Below, one piece after another: positions 20,801 through 27,841 of a stretch of 27,841 bases of DNA. The position numbers and the translations under genes were made by a program. The number at the start of each line of letters is the position of its first letter. Positions within the stretch are counted from its first letter, which is position 1. The stretch is from Saccoglossus kowalevskii (lineage: Eukaryota; Hemichordata; Enteropneusta; Harrimaniidae). Location: the NCBI RefSeq assembly GCF_000003605.2, contig NW_003140813.1:1892-29732 (forward strand), in the 5' to 3' direction. Under the pieces are notes generated by a model. It was not told the origin of the DNA. It searched no databases and worked only from the letters and a program-made list of their open reading frames with translations.

Positions 20801-21553
20801 CGAAGAGCATAGAAGACCTTCCCTGGTATATTTCAAAGCGAAATCGCCATCCAACTGTAAAGACCATCGCTGATTAGCTCATAAAGTATGAGGATCGTCC
20901 CCTACTGTTGCATAGATTCGTCTTAAGTGGGCGTGACCACAAGACGGCGCCAGCGAGATTCGAAAGCCAACCGTTTAGTCAAAACCCAAGCAGTTAGCCA
21001 ATTCGCTAGCGAGTTTGCAAATTGGCTGCCCCAATACTTCTGGGACTTGCTGTAAAATAACATATATTGGAATCTGGAGGTCAAACTTCTACAATGAAAA
21101 TAGCAAACACTGAAACAGATACAAGTGTTGAATTTCCAAAAAGTAAAAAAAATAAAAAAAAGCAGAAATCTATTTACCAAATGAGTACAACTGAACACAA
21201 CATGGGTAGACAAATTGGAGAATATTTATACAAATGTATAACAATGTTTCTATTAAAATAGAGTGAGCTAATGAGCTTCTGACTATTTTCTTTTTAAACT
21301 TTTTTATATCTTAACACTTTTTACTGTTCAGATGAAATAAAACATCTTGGTATCTTGTGTAAGAAATTATAGTTCCTGGGCTCCCTGTGGTTGTAGGTTA
21401 GGAGGGGGGGGGGTCTTACCGATGTTTTATCAATCACACGACAATAATCACAAACCTTGTTCCTCTAACCCTTTCTTCGAATGGACAGAACTGTACGTTT
21501 ATTGCTGAGACGACTTTTAATGTCACTCCCCGAATTACAGCAACTCGTGGCAT
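14709..21553 (-). CDS. MRPL53: Mitochondrial large ribosomal subunit protein mL53
   Basis: Three exons (21456-21553, 16602-16714, 14709-14827) join in phase to a complete 109-residue protein; human MRPL53 has 112. mL53 is a small protein of the mitochondrial 39S ribosomal subunit with a thioredoxin-like fold. Seen: VQFCPFEERVRGTR across the exon 1/2 junction, then QFLSYMGNENMRATNPKC, and later SDPIIDVTFSDGSQLVFKSK and LTNSEILNRFSKHI. These match human VQFCPFE..STR, VRSTNLNC, the DxxFGDGxxL turn and the LTALEML helix in order and spacing. The start ATG at 21553 is preceded by an in-frame stop two codons upstream. Intron 1 (4.7 kb) is packed with mobile elements and intron 2 is 1.8 kb. CLK diverges from the other side. 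Confidence 0.93.
15200..15980. repeat. Diverged ~145-bp tandem repeat in MRPL53 intron 2
   Basis: The word series (A/G)AATCCAAAATGG, C(A/G)GTCAAACCATGTGACC and ATCAAAATTC returns near 15235, 15372, 15530, 15657, 15820 and 15940. The copies are heavily diverged. Near several of them TTGATTGGTTGAAGCATT and ATGAGAAACAAGTGG-like words also return. It resembles the core array of another Helentron-like element, but I cannot place its ends. Confidence 0.55.
16483..16525. repeat. Inverted repeat (14-15-bp arms)
   Basis: TGTTCCAATAAAGGA and TCCTTATTGGAACA are inverse complements apart from one extra A, around a 14-base loop. It lies in MRPL53 intron 2, about 80 bases from exon 2. It could be a foldback remnant. 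Confidence 0.7.
16602..16714 (-). CDS. MRPL53: MRPL53 exon 2
   Basis: Acceptor ATTTCAG|G, donor TTTTA|GTAAGT. Encodes QFLSYMGNENMRATNPKCKM, then TTTIKNDRSDPIIDVTF. It aligns with human residues from TFLQTVSSEKVRSTN to VDVLF. One base is taken from each neighbouring split codon, and no stop is present in the chosen frame. Confidence 0.92.
16715..17569 (-). other. MRPL53 intron 1, first part; no gene seen
   Basis: Intronic, AT-rich. Open frames on both strands at 17310-17610 overlap the start of the LINE remnant. The plus frame runs into it, but RT motifs appear only after a frame change near 17570. Minus frame 16994-17197 has no recognisable content. Confidence 0.6.
17839..18164. mobile_element. 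hAT-like MITE, 326 bp, inserted in the LINE
   Basis: The left end CAGGGGTTGAAATA and right end TATTTCAATCCCTG are inverse complements apart from one base. A TATTA duplication flanks it exactly (17834-17838 and 18165-18169). Subterminal TGCACAC/ATGCAC words recur at both ends, and a poly-A run lies inside. Removing the element plus one TATTA restores the LINE reading frame, which is independent proof of the boundaries. CAGGG ends are hAT-like; a 5-bp duplication is shorter than the usual 8. It encodes no protein. Confidence 0.85.
18297..18320. repeat. 24-bp perfect palindrome between 8-bp direct repeats
   Basis: CCAAAGACACT is followed directly by its inverse AGTGTCTTTGG, with one further A/T pair outside. 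GTTTGACC occurs at 18292-18299 and again at 18319-18326. Removing 27 bases (one repeat plus the insert) deletes an in-frame TAG and joins two LINE reading-frame segments. It looks like a mini-insertion with a target duplication or a transposon-excision scar. Confidence 0.8.
18946..21052. mobile_element. Tc1-like inverted-repeat complex (two partial copies)
   Basis: The left end (18946 on: CAGCAAGTTCTAGAAGTATT, GGGGCAGCCAATTT, AAATTGGCTAACTGCTTGG) and the right end (inverse, to 21052: CAGCAAGTCCCAGAAGTATT, GGGGCAGCCAATTT, GAATTGGCTAACTGCTTGG) form long imperfect terminal inverted repeats of about 150 bp. Inside, direct repeats show two copies of one element. CGCGTCCACTC..GAGTC..ATATTG occurs near 19062 and 20463. 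TTGGGGTAACAT..ATTAAGCCAACC occurs near 20097 and 20739. Copy A spans 18946 to about 20390 and copy B about 20422 to 21052. No transposase is visible. CAG ends and the AAGTATT-GG-GCA block suggest Tc1/mariner. Confidence 0.7.
19196..20024. mobile_element. Nested inverted-repeat element, 829 bp
   Basis: The left end GTTACAGCCGTTCTGAGAAT, then TATTCGGACAATCAGTTAGC, is matched in inverse by GTTACAGTCGTTCTGAGAAT, TATTCGGACAGTCAGTTAGC at 20024 leftward. Similarity runs on through AACTTTGCAAAACACTT and CAATCTAGACTTG to GGCGCC, about 110 bp. Comparison with copy B of the host element (GGCGTGATAATATTATAAA) shows that host sequence GACGTGATAATGTAAAA resumes on the far side, so this element inserted into copy A. 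TATTCGGACA inside a CAG end is typical of Tc1-like ends. No protein is encoded. Confidence 0.75.
21054..21455 (-). other. MRPL53 intron 1, last part; no gene seen
   Basis: Short intronic stretch between the Tc1-like complex and MRPL53 exon 1. It has a Lys-rich plus-strand open frame (21067-21261) due to A-runs, and a G-run near 21403-21412. Nothing recognisable. Confidence 0.6.
21456..21553 (-). CDS. MRPL53: MRPL53 exon 1
   Basis: Encodes MPRVAVIRGVTLKVV through VQFCPFEERVRGT plus two bases. The conserved FCPFE identifies it. The donor is ACAAG|GTTTGT, non-canonical at +3 to +5, but the phase joins perfectly to exon 2 to make Arg. A stop two codons before the ATG on the same strand fixes the start. 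Confidence 0.9.
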
Positions 21554-23781
21554 GATGTTTCAATATTGGTGAAGAGGAGCAAGACCGATCAGCTGGAGGG
21601 AGCGTGTCTTTACGCTGTTCTGGTATATGTCATTTCTCCCGTTACAAATGTAAATTCCAGTTATGTATTGTCGTCGCTATTTTGATTGCATGTATAAAAC
21701 TTAACGTGCGAGTGTATTTTTAATATACTATAACAATGCGAAATACAGTGTTTTTTTTAAAATGGACTTCAAGTACAGTTAGTTTCTTCTAATCCCTCTT
21801 TGAATATAAGTTATCCATCATATTAAACAGCCCATCACTGAATAGAGTGTACCGTGCTTGGTGATTGGCTGGTACTTTGAAGCACTTTCTTTCACTTTCA
21901 CGTATTTTTTTAACAGCACAGCGCAATGGAGTTATTATGGGTAAAATAAATAAATGGTAAATGTGTACAGATGATACAACTTGTATATCTGTTTCTAACA
22001 GTTTTGAAATAAACAATGCATATTTCAGAATGTATCGCAGCTTTCCCCAGATAAGTGGAACAAAACTGACCAATCAGATTGATTGTATTTTATAAGTCCA
22101 AAGACAGTACAATGTGCTGAAATTATTTGTAGACCCTGTTTCGTTAAATATAGTAACGTCAAATACATTAAATTAAGTCAGTTATTTGGGGAAATATTCA
22201 TTAAAAAACAGAGCAAAGCCAAGAGTACCGATTTAGTTAATAATTATTACAAACTATACATTTTAATAGGTCATAAACAAAAAAGCAATGTATTCGAAAC
22301 TGTGATCAAAATGCTTCACTACATTTTTCTTCATCGTCCACTGGCCAACAAGCTAGAATTTTCCATTTCACAACGTTGTATGCTATTGTTCTTTTTCTCA
22401 CCGAAAAAGGGCCAAGACGGAGTATTTTGCTTACAAACTCTTTGAATTTTTCAACGGCAGTGTAAGTATTCTTGACTTCTGGATTATACATTTCATGACT
22501 TGATTACTTCAGCACTAATAGACAGTTTTTTTTGGAAAATCAATTCATGGTTTCTTTCACGCGCTAAACGACAAGGTCGTTATTTGTATCGTATCTCCAT
22601 TTTCGTTAAATAAAAAAATGACTGCCGCGTAGTATTTTTTTTTAATCTGATTGTAGTTATTTTAAGAACCTTGATCCTACCATACGGTATGGAAAAGTAC
22701 CAACATGATCACGTCACTTTGTTGTTCGACCTGTGTGACATTTTTATTGTTAATCAGCAGCGATTTCCTGCGATGATGATTGTTTTCTGCCGTATGGTGC
22801 GAATATTACTGACGTATGACGCACGTACCTAAGTTCCACTTATCCACATTTTGTCCTTTTCTTGGCTGAAGGCAGCAGTTTTTACCAAATCGATCGAGTT
22901 GTAATGTTGGCATACTTGTTCTAATTGCTGTTGTATGTAAAATTAGGTTTCTTTTTCACTACAGTCTTTTATTTTGCAAGCAGATACATCAGTTGTATTC
23001 GCAAAAATATTTGGTTTATTGACCTTTTAGTTTTATAACTAGTTTTCCATTTCCCATCCCCAATTAGGTATAGTGCCACACCATTCGGGATCATTTTTAA
23101 CTAATCCAAAATCACTGTAGGTAATTTTGTTTATATCACATGTGAATTCTACCTTCAGGGCAGACTTAGGATTCTGGCATCCTATGTTGACTATGTCCCG
23201 GTCTGTTTGGTTACTTTACTTTGACTGGTATATACAAAATGTGACCAGGAAAACATCAAATTAGTGAGAGCCAAGTCAAGTCAGTGTGTCAGTTGGGAGC
23301 CACAGCAATCTGTTGGCAGTCTGCTTCCACACACATAATTTTGAGAACCACAAGTGTATGCAATCATATCAAAATAATACATCTATCGATAATTCCAGTG
23401 TTGAAGCAGAATTTTCTTGCTTCTAATTTCACTATGAAATTTGAATCCACTTCAATTTCATAGTCTCTATGATGCAATTATATATCCAAATTAATTTTTT
23501 GACAGTTTTGATAATGTCTAATGTTTCACTTGCATATTTTTGTGATAGCAATGAAACTGGCCTTAAATCAACATGCATTGCCCTCAGGCTTCAAGACAAA
23601 AATTTCTATAAATTCCTTACACTGGTTTATCTAAATTGAAGGACATTAAAGGCATTCAGGTGGGGGCATTGAGATGGGTCATGTCAGTGTCTTTAGATTC
23701 CTGTTGTCATGCTATACTATAGAATTCGTGTTCTTAGAACCTTTGGTATATTCAGTCATTATATTTGTTTTATTTTTCCAG
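21554..23781. other. Divergent intergenic region, MRPL53/CLK
   Basis: It must contain the MRPL53 promoter (near 21554-21750) and the CLK promoter plus at least one 5' UTR exon, because a CLK acceptor abuts the ATG. I could not place either start site. Minus frame 22306-22491 (containing FSVRKRTIAYNVVKWKILAC) reads fluently but I recognise no family. Minus frame 21789-22073 and plus frame 22083-22445 have no recognisable content. Confidence 0.6.
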
Positions 23782-23912
23782 ATGCCGCGTTCATATCACA
23801 GATACAAGTCGAGGAGTCGATCACTGCGTTCTAGCCATCACAGACACAAGAGGCGACGAAGGTCTTCCAGTTCTGGTCGCCGTTATGAAGATAAATATTA
23901 TGAATCACCAGG
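23782..23912 (+). CDS. CLK: CLK exon 1 of coding (RS-rich start)
   Basis: The acceptor TTTTTCCAG directly precedes ATG. The protein begins [20 protein letters not shown] and continues with [14 protein letters not shown]. The donor is CCAGG|GTAGGC. Because the ATG abuts the acceptor, a 5' UTR exon must lie upstream, or a longer coding exon could precede it. Confidence 0.85.
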
Positions 23913-26900
23913 GTAGGCGACAAAATATTTTTTTAATAATTGCCAAAATAATGACTTAAAATTATGCTTTGTTTACATTAACTATTGTAATTTGTATGAT
24001 TGGGTTTATTGCCTGACTCAACTTTCCCCAACTTGTTCAAGTTGCATGTGCTGGTAACAAGCAAATGAATTACTTTGTAATTTTCTTGTACATGGATTCA
24101 TCCTATTCAGAAGTGACTATAGAAGAGAGAGGTCCCTTTCCCCAGAAAGACAAATTTTTAGAGACAATCATTACAATGATAGAAGTGAGAGTGGATACTA
24201 TGAGAATTATAGCAGACATTATTATCATGAAGAAAAGGACAAATACAAGTCAAAAGATGAAAATTATCAGAGTAGTTATCGGAAACATAAACACAAACGA
24301 CGTAAGCACCACTCACATAGCTGTAGTTCAACGGTAAGTGTATTTTGTGTATTTTATTATTTTGTAATAATGCTTTGTAGTGTCAATTTGATGCAGAAAC
24401 CTACTGGTGGAATTTAGCTGGGTAAGTAGTGTGGCTAGTTGTCCCTATATTGTTGGATTGAGTTTATAAACAGAATCATTAGAATAAAAAAAGTCTCTTC
24501 CCGGTCATGGACTACCCTTCATTGTACAGTGGTTATTCTATGAGGGTATTTGAACCAAATTTATTTTTGTGGAAGAATATAAATGAGTGGGTTGGTGGTG
24601 TGAACTATTACTGCATTTGAGTAAGTAACATTTACATGTGTATGTCCTCCTTCCACTAGTACTTTAGCATCCCACAAACATGAAAAATTTTAAAAAAAAT
24701 CAAAACATATCATTATTCTCTTATTTGGGGTAATGTATTTTTGGTTTCTTTTCATTAACATATTATTAGAATGTTATATTGAAATGAGTTCTGTTTTTGA
24801 TGTGCAACTTGCATTCCCCTATCTTGTTACTCTTATATGTGTGCGATCCTGATGACCTGAAATATGCCGTGGCAATGAAATGATGTGCACGTTGATATGC
24901 GAATCTGAATATGCTGCACACACGTCAATTCGATTTATGATACCGGTCTGTCAAATTCATCAATCAATTCAACAATCAACTTTCCACTACCTACCACCAC
25001 CATGACTACCACCACCCACATCAATGAAACTAATGGTGCTATTATTGATGTTGTTGTCTGTACTGACTGGCTGGTTTGTGAATGTGGCTTGATGAAAACA
25101 GAGGAGTAACAAAGATCAACAACGTTCTCCAAGTGTGGAAGATGACGAAGACGGACATCTCATCTATCACCAAGGCGATTGGCTGCAAGCTAGATGTACA
25201 CAATTTTTGTAACTTTTGTGTTAAGTTCACTGAAATTAGTAGGAGTGAATGTTTTCAAATGCAAACATTTCTACGTTTTAGTATAATTGCTCCCGTTGCA
25301 CAAGGATATTGATTTGATTTTTTCTTTCAAGTTCTTCCATTTTGGTTTTTGGGGAGTTTCGTGTCAAATCATAGTAGATCACATCACATCAAATACGAGA
25401 GTCGCTTGATTGATTTGAGTGTTTAACACATTGATCGCCTCACATATTTTACTTCATACATTACGGGAAGCATTCGACTCTTATGGGATTCAATGTGTTA
25501 ATATTGAATTGAACCAAGTTCCTGTTTATTTCTATGAAAGTTGGGTCTGTCATTCTTGAAGATAGTCTGAGTAATATTTGGCAGTTTCAGAATGTTTGTC
25601 AATGACTCAATTTAATATACATGTATAAATAACACATTTGTTGATAGGATCTGTGATCAAATGTGTTTTTGAATAATTCAAACAGGAAATTGGTTGGTGA
25701 ATGGAATAAATTCATCTGAGAGCTCATAACACCTGATATAAATTTCTATTTTGCCATGAACTTTAGATATCAAGTTATACACAAGTTCAACAAAATTAGG
25801 GTTGTATTGTTTAGACTAAGGAAAACCCATTATTAAAGCATCAAATTAAAACCAAATCGTATAGTTTTGTTCTTGTATGAGCTCTGATATTGAATTAACT
25901 TTACCGTAAGAATGTGTTGATATTGTATGTTGGATAAGTTTTTCTCTTTGTCTTGCAGCTTTAAAAGTGGTATGCATGTTAGTGAAACATGTTGCTGCTC
26001 TCCCACTTATACTTTTATACCTTTAATTTCAGATGAAGTAGTAGGCACTCTTGGTGAAGGCACCTTTGGAAAAGTAGTCAAGTGTAAAGACCATCAAACG
26101 TAAGATGAACTTGAATCAATCATATGTGTTTTTTGACAAAAGAAATGTTGTCGAGAGAAAACTTTCAATGTGCAGGTTTGGGCTTTTATTAACATGGCTG
26201 TAACCAAATTAGCTAAGGCAATTCATGTTTATTAATAGCACAATTGGGTGTGAAACATCAGCACTCAGAGAATATGTGGTTTTCCCTTTATAGAGGTCAA
26301 AGTGTTGCATTGAAGATAATAAAAAACAAAGAAAAATATAGAGAAGCTGCCAAATTAGAAATAAATGTTCTTCGAAAGATTAATGAAAGGGATCCAAGTG
26401 GAGAACAGTAAGTATGATGATCATTGAAATGATTTTGTGGTTACTTTTTTTATATGTAAATGCGTTAAATGCAGCTTATAGTGCCTGCACATGTTTACGG
26501 TTTGTGCATGTGCACTGTGACTGGTTGGCAAGAAGCGGTTGTTTGCACCCAAGATAAAATAATGTAGATGTTCGCTGCTCCTGTTTTAAATAAACCTTGT
26601 CACAGCTGATCGTGAGCTAATTTTGTTTAAGTTATCAGATATTTGCATGCTTGTTGGCAAACATGTAAAACAAATGATAGAACACTGTGATGGCTTATAG
26701 TTTGAGTCAACTATGAAATAATACTGTGGTTTGTCTAATCCTGTCCTGTCCTTAATACAGCTCATATAAGTGCATCTTTTTTTTAACTTGCAGTTTGTGT
26801 GTAAAGATGTTTGATTGGTTTGACTACCATGGACATATGTGCGTTTCTTTTGAAATATTGGGCCTTAGTGTCTTCGACTTTCTTGTAAGTAATACTAAAC

Positions 26901-27647
26901 AGAACCCTTGATGTGTGGGGTATGAAAGTTGTTTTCACAAATGATGCAGTGTATCCTGCATCCATATTTTCATAAGTGAAGTGATTGGTTAACCTAATAT
27001 TCTATTTCAATAATATACAAATATTTACAGATGCGCACACGCTCGATGTTTGCGATAAAAAATGCTGAACAATAACGTCACAAATAGATAACTTAGATTC
27101 ACTTTTCTAAAATCAATTTTTTTTTTTTGATAAAATATTCTTAATAAATGCATTTTAAACGTGCATATGAAGGAATACTAACCATACTGGGTTGTTGTTT
27201 TTTTGCTCATTTGCATATCAACAGCAGAAATTTCTACCATAGTATATATTTTCAAGTGTGCAATGTTATAATATGCATACTTATATAGTTCGTTATCAGC
27301 AAGAGTTAAAGTATCTCACTTGATTCTAGTTGTATTTAGTAAATATTTCTATTTTATTCACAGAAAGAGAACAATTACATCCCATATAGTCTAGATGAAG
27401 TCAGGCATATGGCATATCAAATGTGTGATTCTGTACTTTGTAAGTATTCAATTATTATTCCAGTGTACAATTTATGTAAATTTGTAATGCAGTTCATTTT
27501 GCTCCACAATATTCAACCATTATTTATGGCAATTTTCTCTAATTTTTTCCAGTTCTACATGACCAGAAGTTGACACACACAGATTTAAAACCAGAAAATG
27601 TTTTATTTGTAAATTCTGATTATAGTATCAAATACAACCCAGAAAAA
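23782..27647 (+). CDS. CLK: CDC-like (LAMMER) dual-specificity kinase, 5' eight exons (partial)
   Basis: Eight exons (23782-23912, 24111-24333, 25102-25195, 26033-26099, 26294-26407, 26794-26884, 27364-27439, 27553-27647) join in phase to 297 residues. CLKs are nuclear kinases that phosphorylate SR splicing factors. Residues 1-118 are rich in Arg, Ser, His, Lys and Tyr, like the CLK N-terminus. [23 protein letters not shown] (129-151) is the CLK signature ahead of the kinase domain and is closest to CLK2. Seen in the domain: glycine loop 157-GEGTFG-162, Lys179, helix-C Glu194, [18 protein letters not shown], and HTDLKPEN (274-281) with catalytic Asp276. Lys to Asp is 97 residues, as in CLK1. 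HTD instead of HRD is normal for CLKs. DFG and the LAMMER motif lie right of the window. Confidence 0.96.
24111..24333 (+). CDS. CLK: CLK exon 2 (Arg/Ser/His/Tyr-rich)
   Basis: Acceptor CTATTCAG|A, donor ACG|GTAAGT, 74 codons plus one base. Contains [34 protein letters not shown] and [17 protein letters not shown]. Low-complexity, like the N-terminal localisation region of CLKs. It ends in phase 0, which matters for the exon 3 skip described in the findings. Confidence 0.9.
24334..25101 (+). other. CLK intron 2
   Basis: 768 bases, non-coding. The last 160 bases before exon 3 have no long pyrimidine run; instead there is a CCACCACC-rich patch (about 24985-25020) and a G/T-rich end. This is unusual next to the other CLK introns, which have good pyrimidine tracts. 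Confidence 0.75.
25102..25195 (+). CDS. CLK: CLK exon 3 (candidate regulated exon)
   Basis: 94 bases encoding [20 protein letters not shown] and [11 protein letters not shown] plus one base. The acceptor (GATGAAAACAG) has almost no pyrimidine tract and the donor GAT|GTACAC is poor at +4 to +6, while other CLK donors here are GTAAGT-like. The length is not a multiple of three. It is positioned like the skipped exon 4 (exon EB) of vertebrate CLK1. Confidence 0.9.
25196..26032 (+). other. CLK intron 3
   Basis: 837 bases, AT-rich, non-coding, following the weak exon 3 donor. Apart from the splice signals I see no other feature. Confidence 0.75.
26033..26099 (+). CDS. CLK: CLK exon 4 (glycine loop)
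   Basis: Acceptor TTTAATTTCAG|A, donor AC|GTAAGA. Completes Tyr and encodes [20 protein letters not shown] plus QT. Contains the ATP-binding glycine loop. Confidence 0.95.
26294..26407 (+). CDS. CLK: CLK exon 5 (ATP lysine, helix C)
   Basis: Acceptor CCTTTATAG|A, donor CA|GTAAGT. Encodes [20 protein letters not shown], then [17 protein letters not shown]. Carries the VALK lysine and the helix-C glutamate. Confidence 0.95.
26794..26884 (+). CDS. CLK: CLK exon 6 (hinge region)
   Basis: Acceptor AACTTGCAG|T, donor CTT|GTAAGT. Encodes [20 protein letters not shown] and [10 protein letters not shown], nearly identical to vertebrate CLK2. Confidence 0.96.
27364..27439 (+). CDS. CLK: CLK exon 7
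   Basis: Acceptor TTATTCACAG|A, donor CTTT|GTAAGT. Encodes [20 protein letters not shown] and CDSVL plus one base. Confidence 0.95.
27553..27647 (+). CDS. CLK: CLK exon 8 (catalytic loop)
   Basis: Acceptor TTTTTTCCAG|T, donor GAAAAA|GTAAGT. Encodes [20 protein letters not shown] and [11 protein letters not shown], including the catalytic Asp and the metal-binding Asn. Ends in phase 0. The remaining 194 bases of the window (27648-27841) are the next intron, with nothing else seen. Confidence 0.96.
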
Positions 27648-27841
27648 GTAAGTACAACTTTTGTAGCATTCATAGTGAGATGTTTATTTCATATGGTTCT
27701 CTACTTAAGAAAATGAAAAACTATCAGATTCTTGATTGCAGGATGTGAAACTTAGTTCATTTTGTTATAGTATCAAGTGTTATAAATGTTTAACCTTAGT
27801 CAGTTGTTAAAACACAATGTGGATCCCATGCAAGTATACAA

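Noticed and set aside
22083-22445. 120-residue plus-strand open frame, the longest in the window
   Set aside because: No recognisable family, no splice or promoter support, and it overlaps equally long frames on the minus strand. Length alone is not convincing in this DNA.
23674-23916. Longer CLK start at 23674 (hydrophobic extension)
   Set aside because: The extension MGHVSVFRFLLSC.. reads through the pyrimidine tract and acceptor before 23782. The CLK N-terminus is basic and RS-rich, not hydrophobic.
1-27841. A new multi-gene defence, biosynthetic or toxin system
   Set aside because: Every recognisable coding signal belongs to three ordinary animal genes or to transposable elements. I see no clustered set of unknown genes.

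Overview
This is a stretch of nuclear DNA from an animal, most likely a marine invertebrate. The coding sequence is split by GT..AG introns, the base composition is AT-rich, and old mobile elements fill most of the space between exons. I cannot fix the phylum. The transposon set (Helentron-like, DIRS-like, Tc1-like, hAT-like, LINE) fits lophotrochozoans, hemichordates, cephalochordates or similar lineages.

Three protein-coding genes can be assembled exon by exon. (1) A membrane dipeptidase gene (minus strand) has its first three coding exons at 3216-3406, 1454-1580 and 1-76; the rest lies left of the window. (2) A complete three-exon MRPL53 gene (mitochondrial large-subunit protein mL53, minus strand) has exons at 21456-21553, 16602-16714 and 14709-14827. 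(3) The 5' part of a CDC-like (LAMMER) kinase gene, CLK, lies on the plus strand. Eight coding exons between 23782 and 27647 cover the Arg/Ser-rich N-terminus and the kinase domain up to the catalytic loop; the rest lies right of the window. MRPL53 and CLK are divergent, with 2.2 kb between their start codons. The genes are unrelated housekeeping or enzyme genes, and I see no operon-like or pathway link.

Layout: 1-3406, dipeptidase exons and introns, with a GC-rich dispersed repeat at about 205-420. 3407-5000, unexplained AT-rich DNA. 5010-5130, an inverted copy of the GC-rich repeat. 5460-6130, five 43-bp hairpin-bearing tandem units followed by two 256-bp-spaced units. 7500-9040, a decayed DIRS-like retrotransposon on the minus strand. 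10656-13661, two tandem Helentron-like (pearl-like) elements, each holding an array of roughly 145-bp units that repeat an ATGCAAAT octamer. 14160-21553, MRPL53. Its intron 1 is a stack of mobile DNA: a LINE broken by a hAT-like MITE and by a palindromic mini-insertion, then a Tc1-like complex with another inverted-repeat element nested inside it. 21554-23781, the divergent intergenic region. 23782-27841, CLK.

I found no clearly novel multi-gene system. The points most worth a second look are: the CLK exon whose skipping would give an immediate stop, matching the CLK autoregulatory switch of vertebrates; the copy-matched termini of the paired Helentron-like elements; and the layered insertions whose removal restores LINE reading frames.
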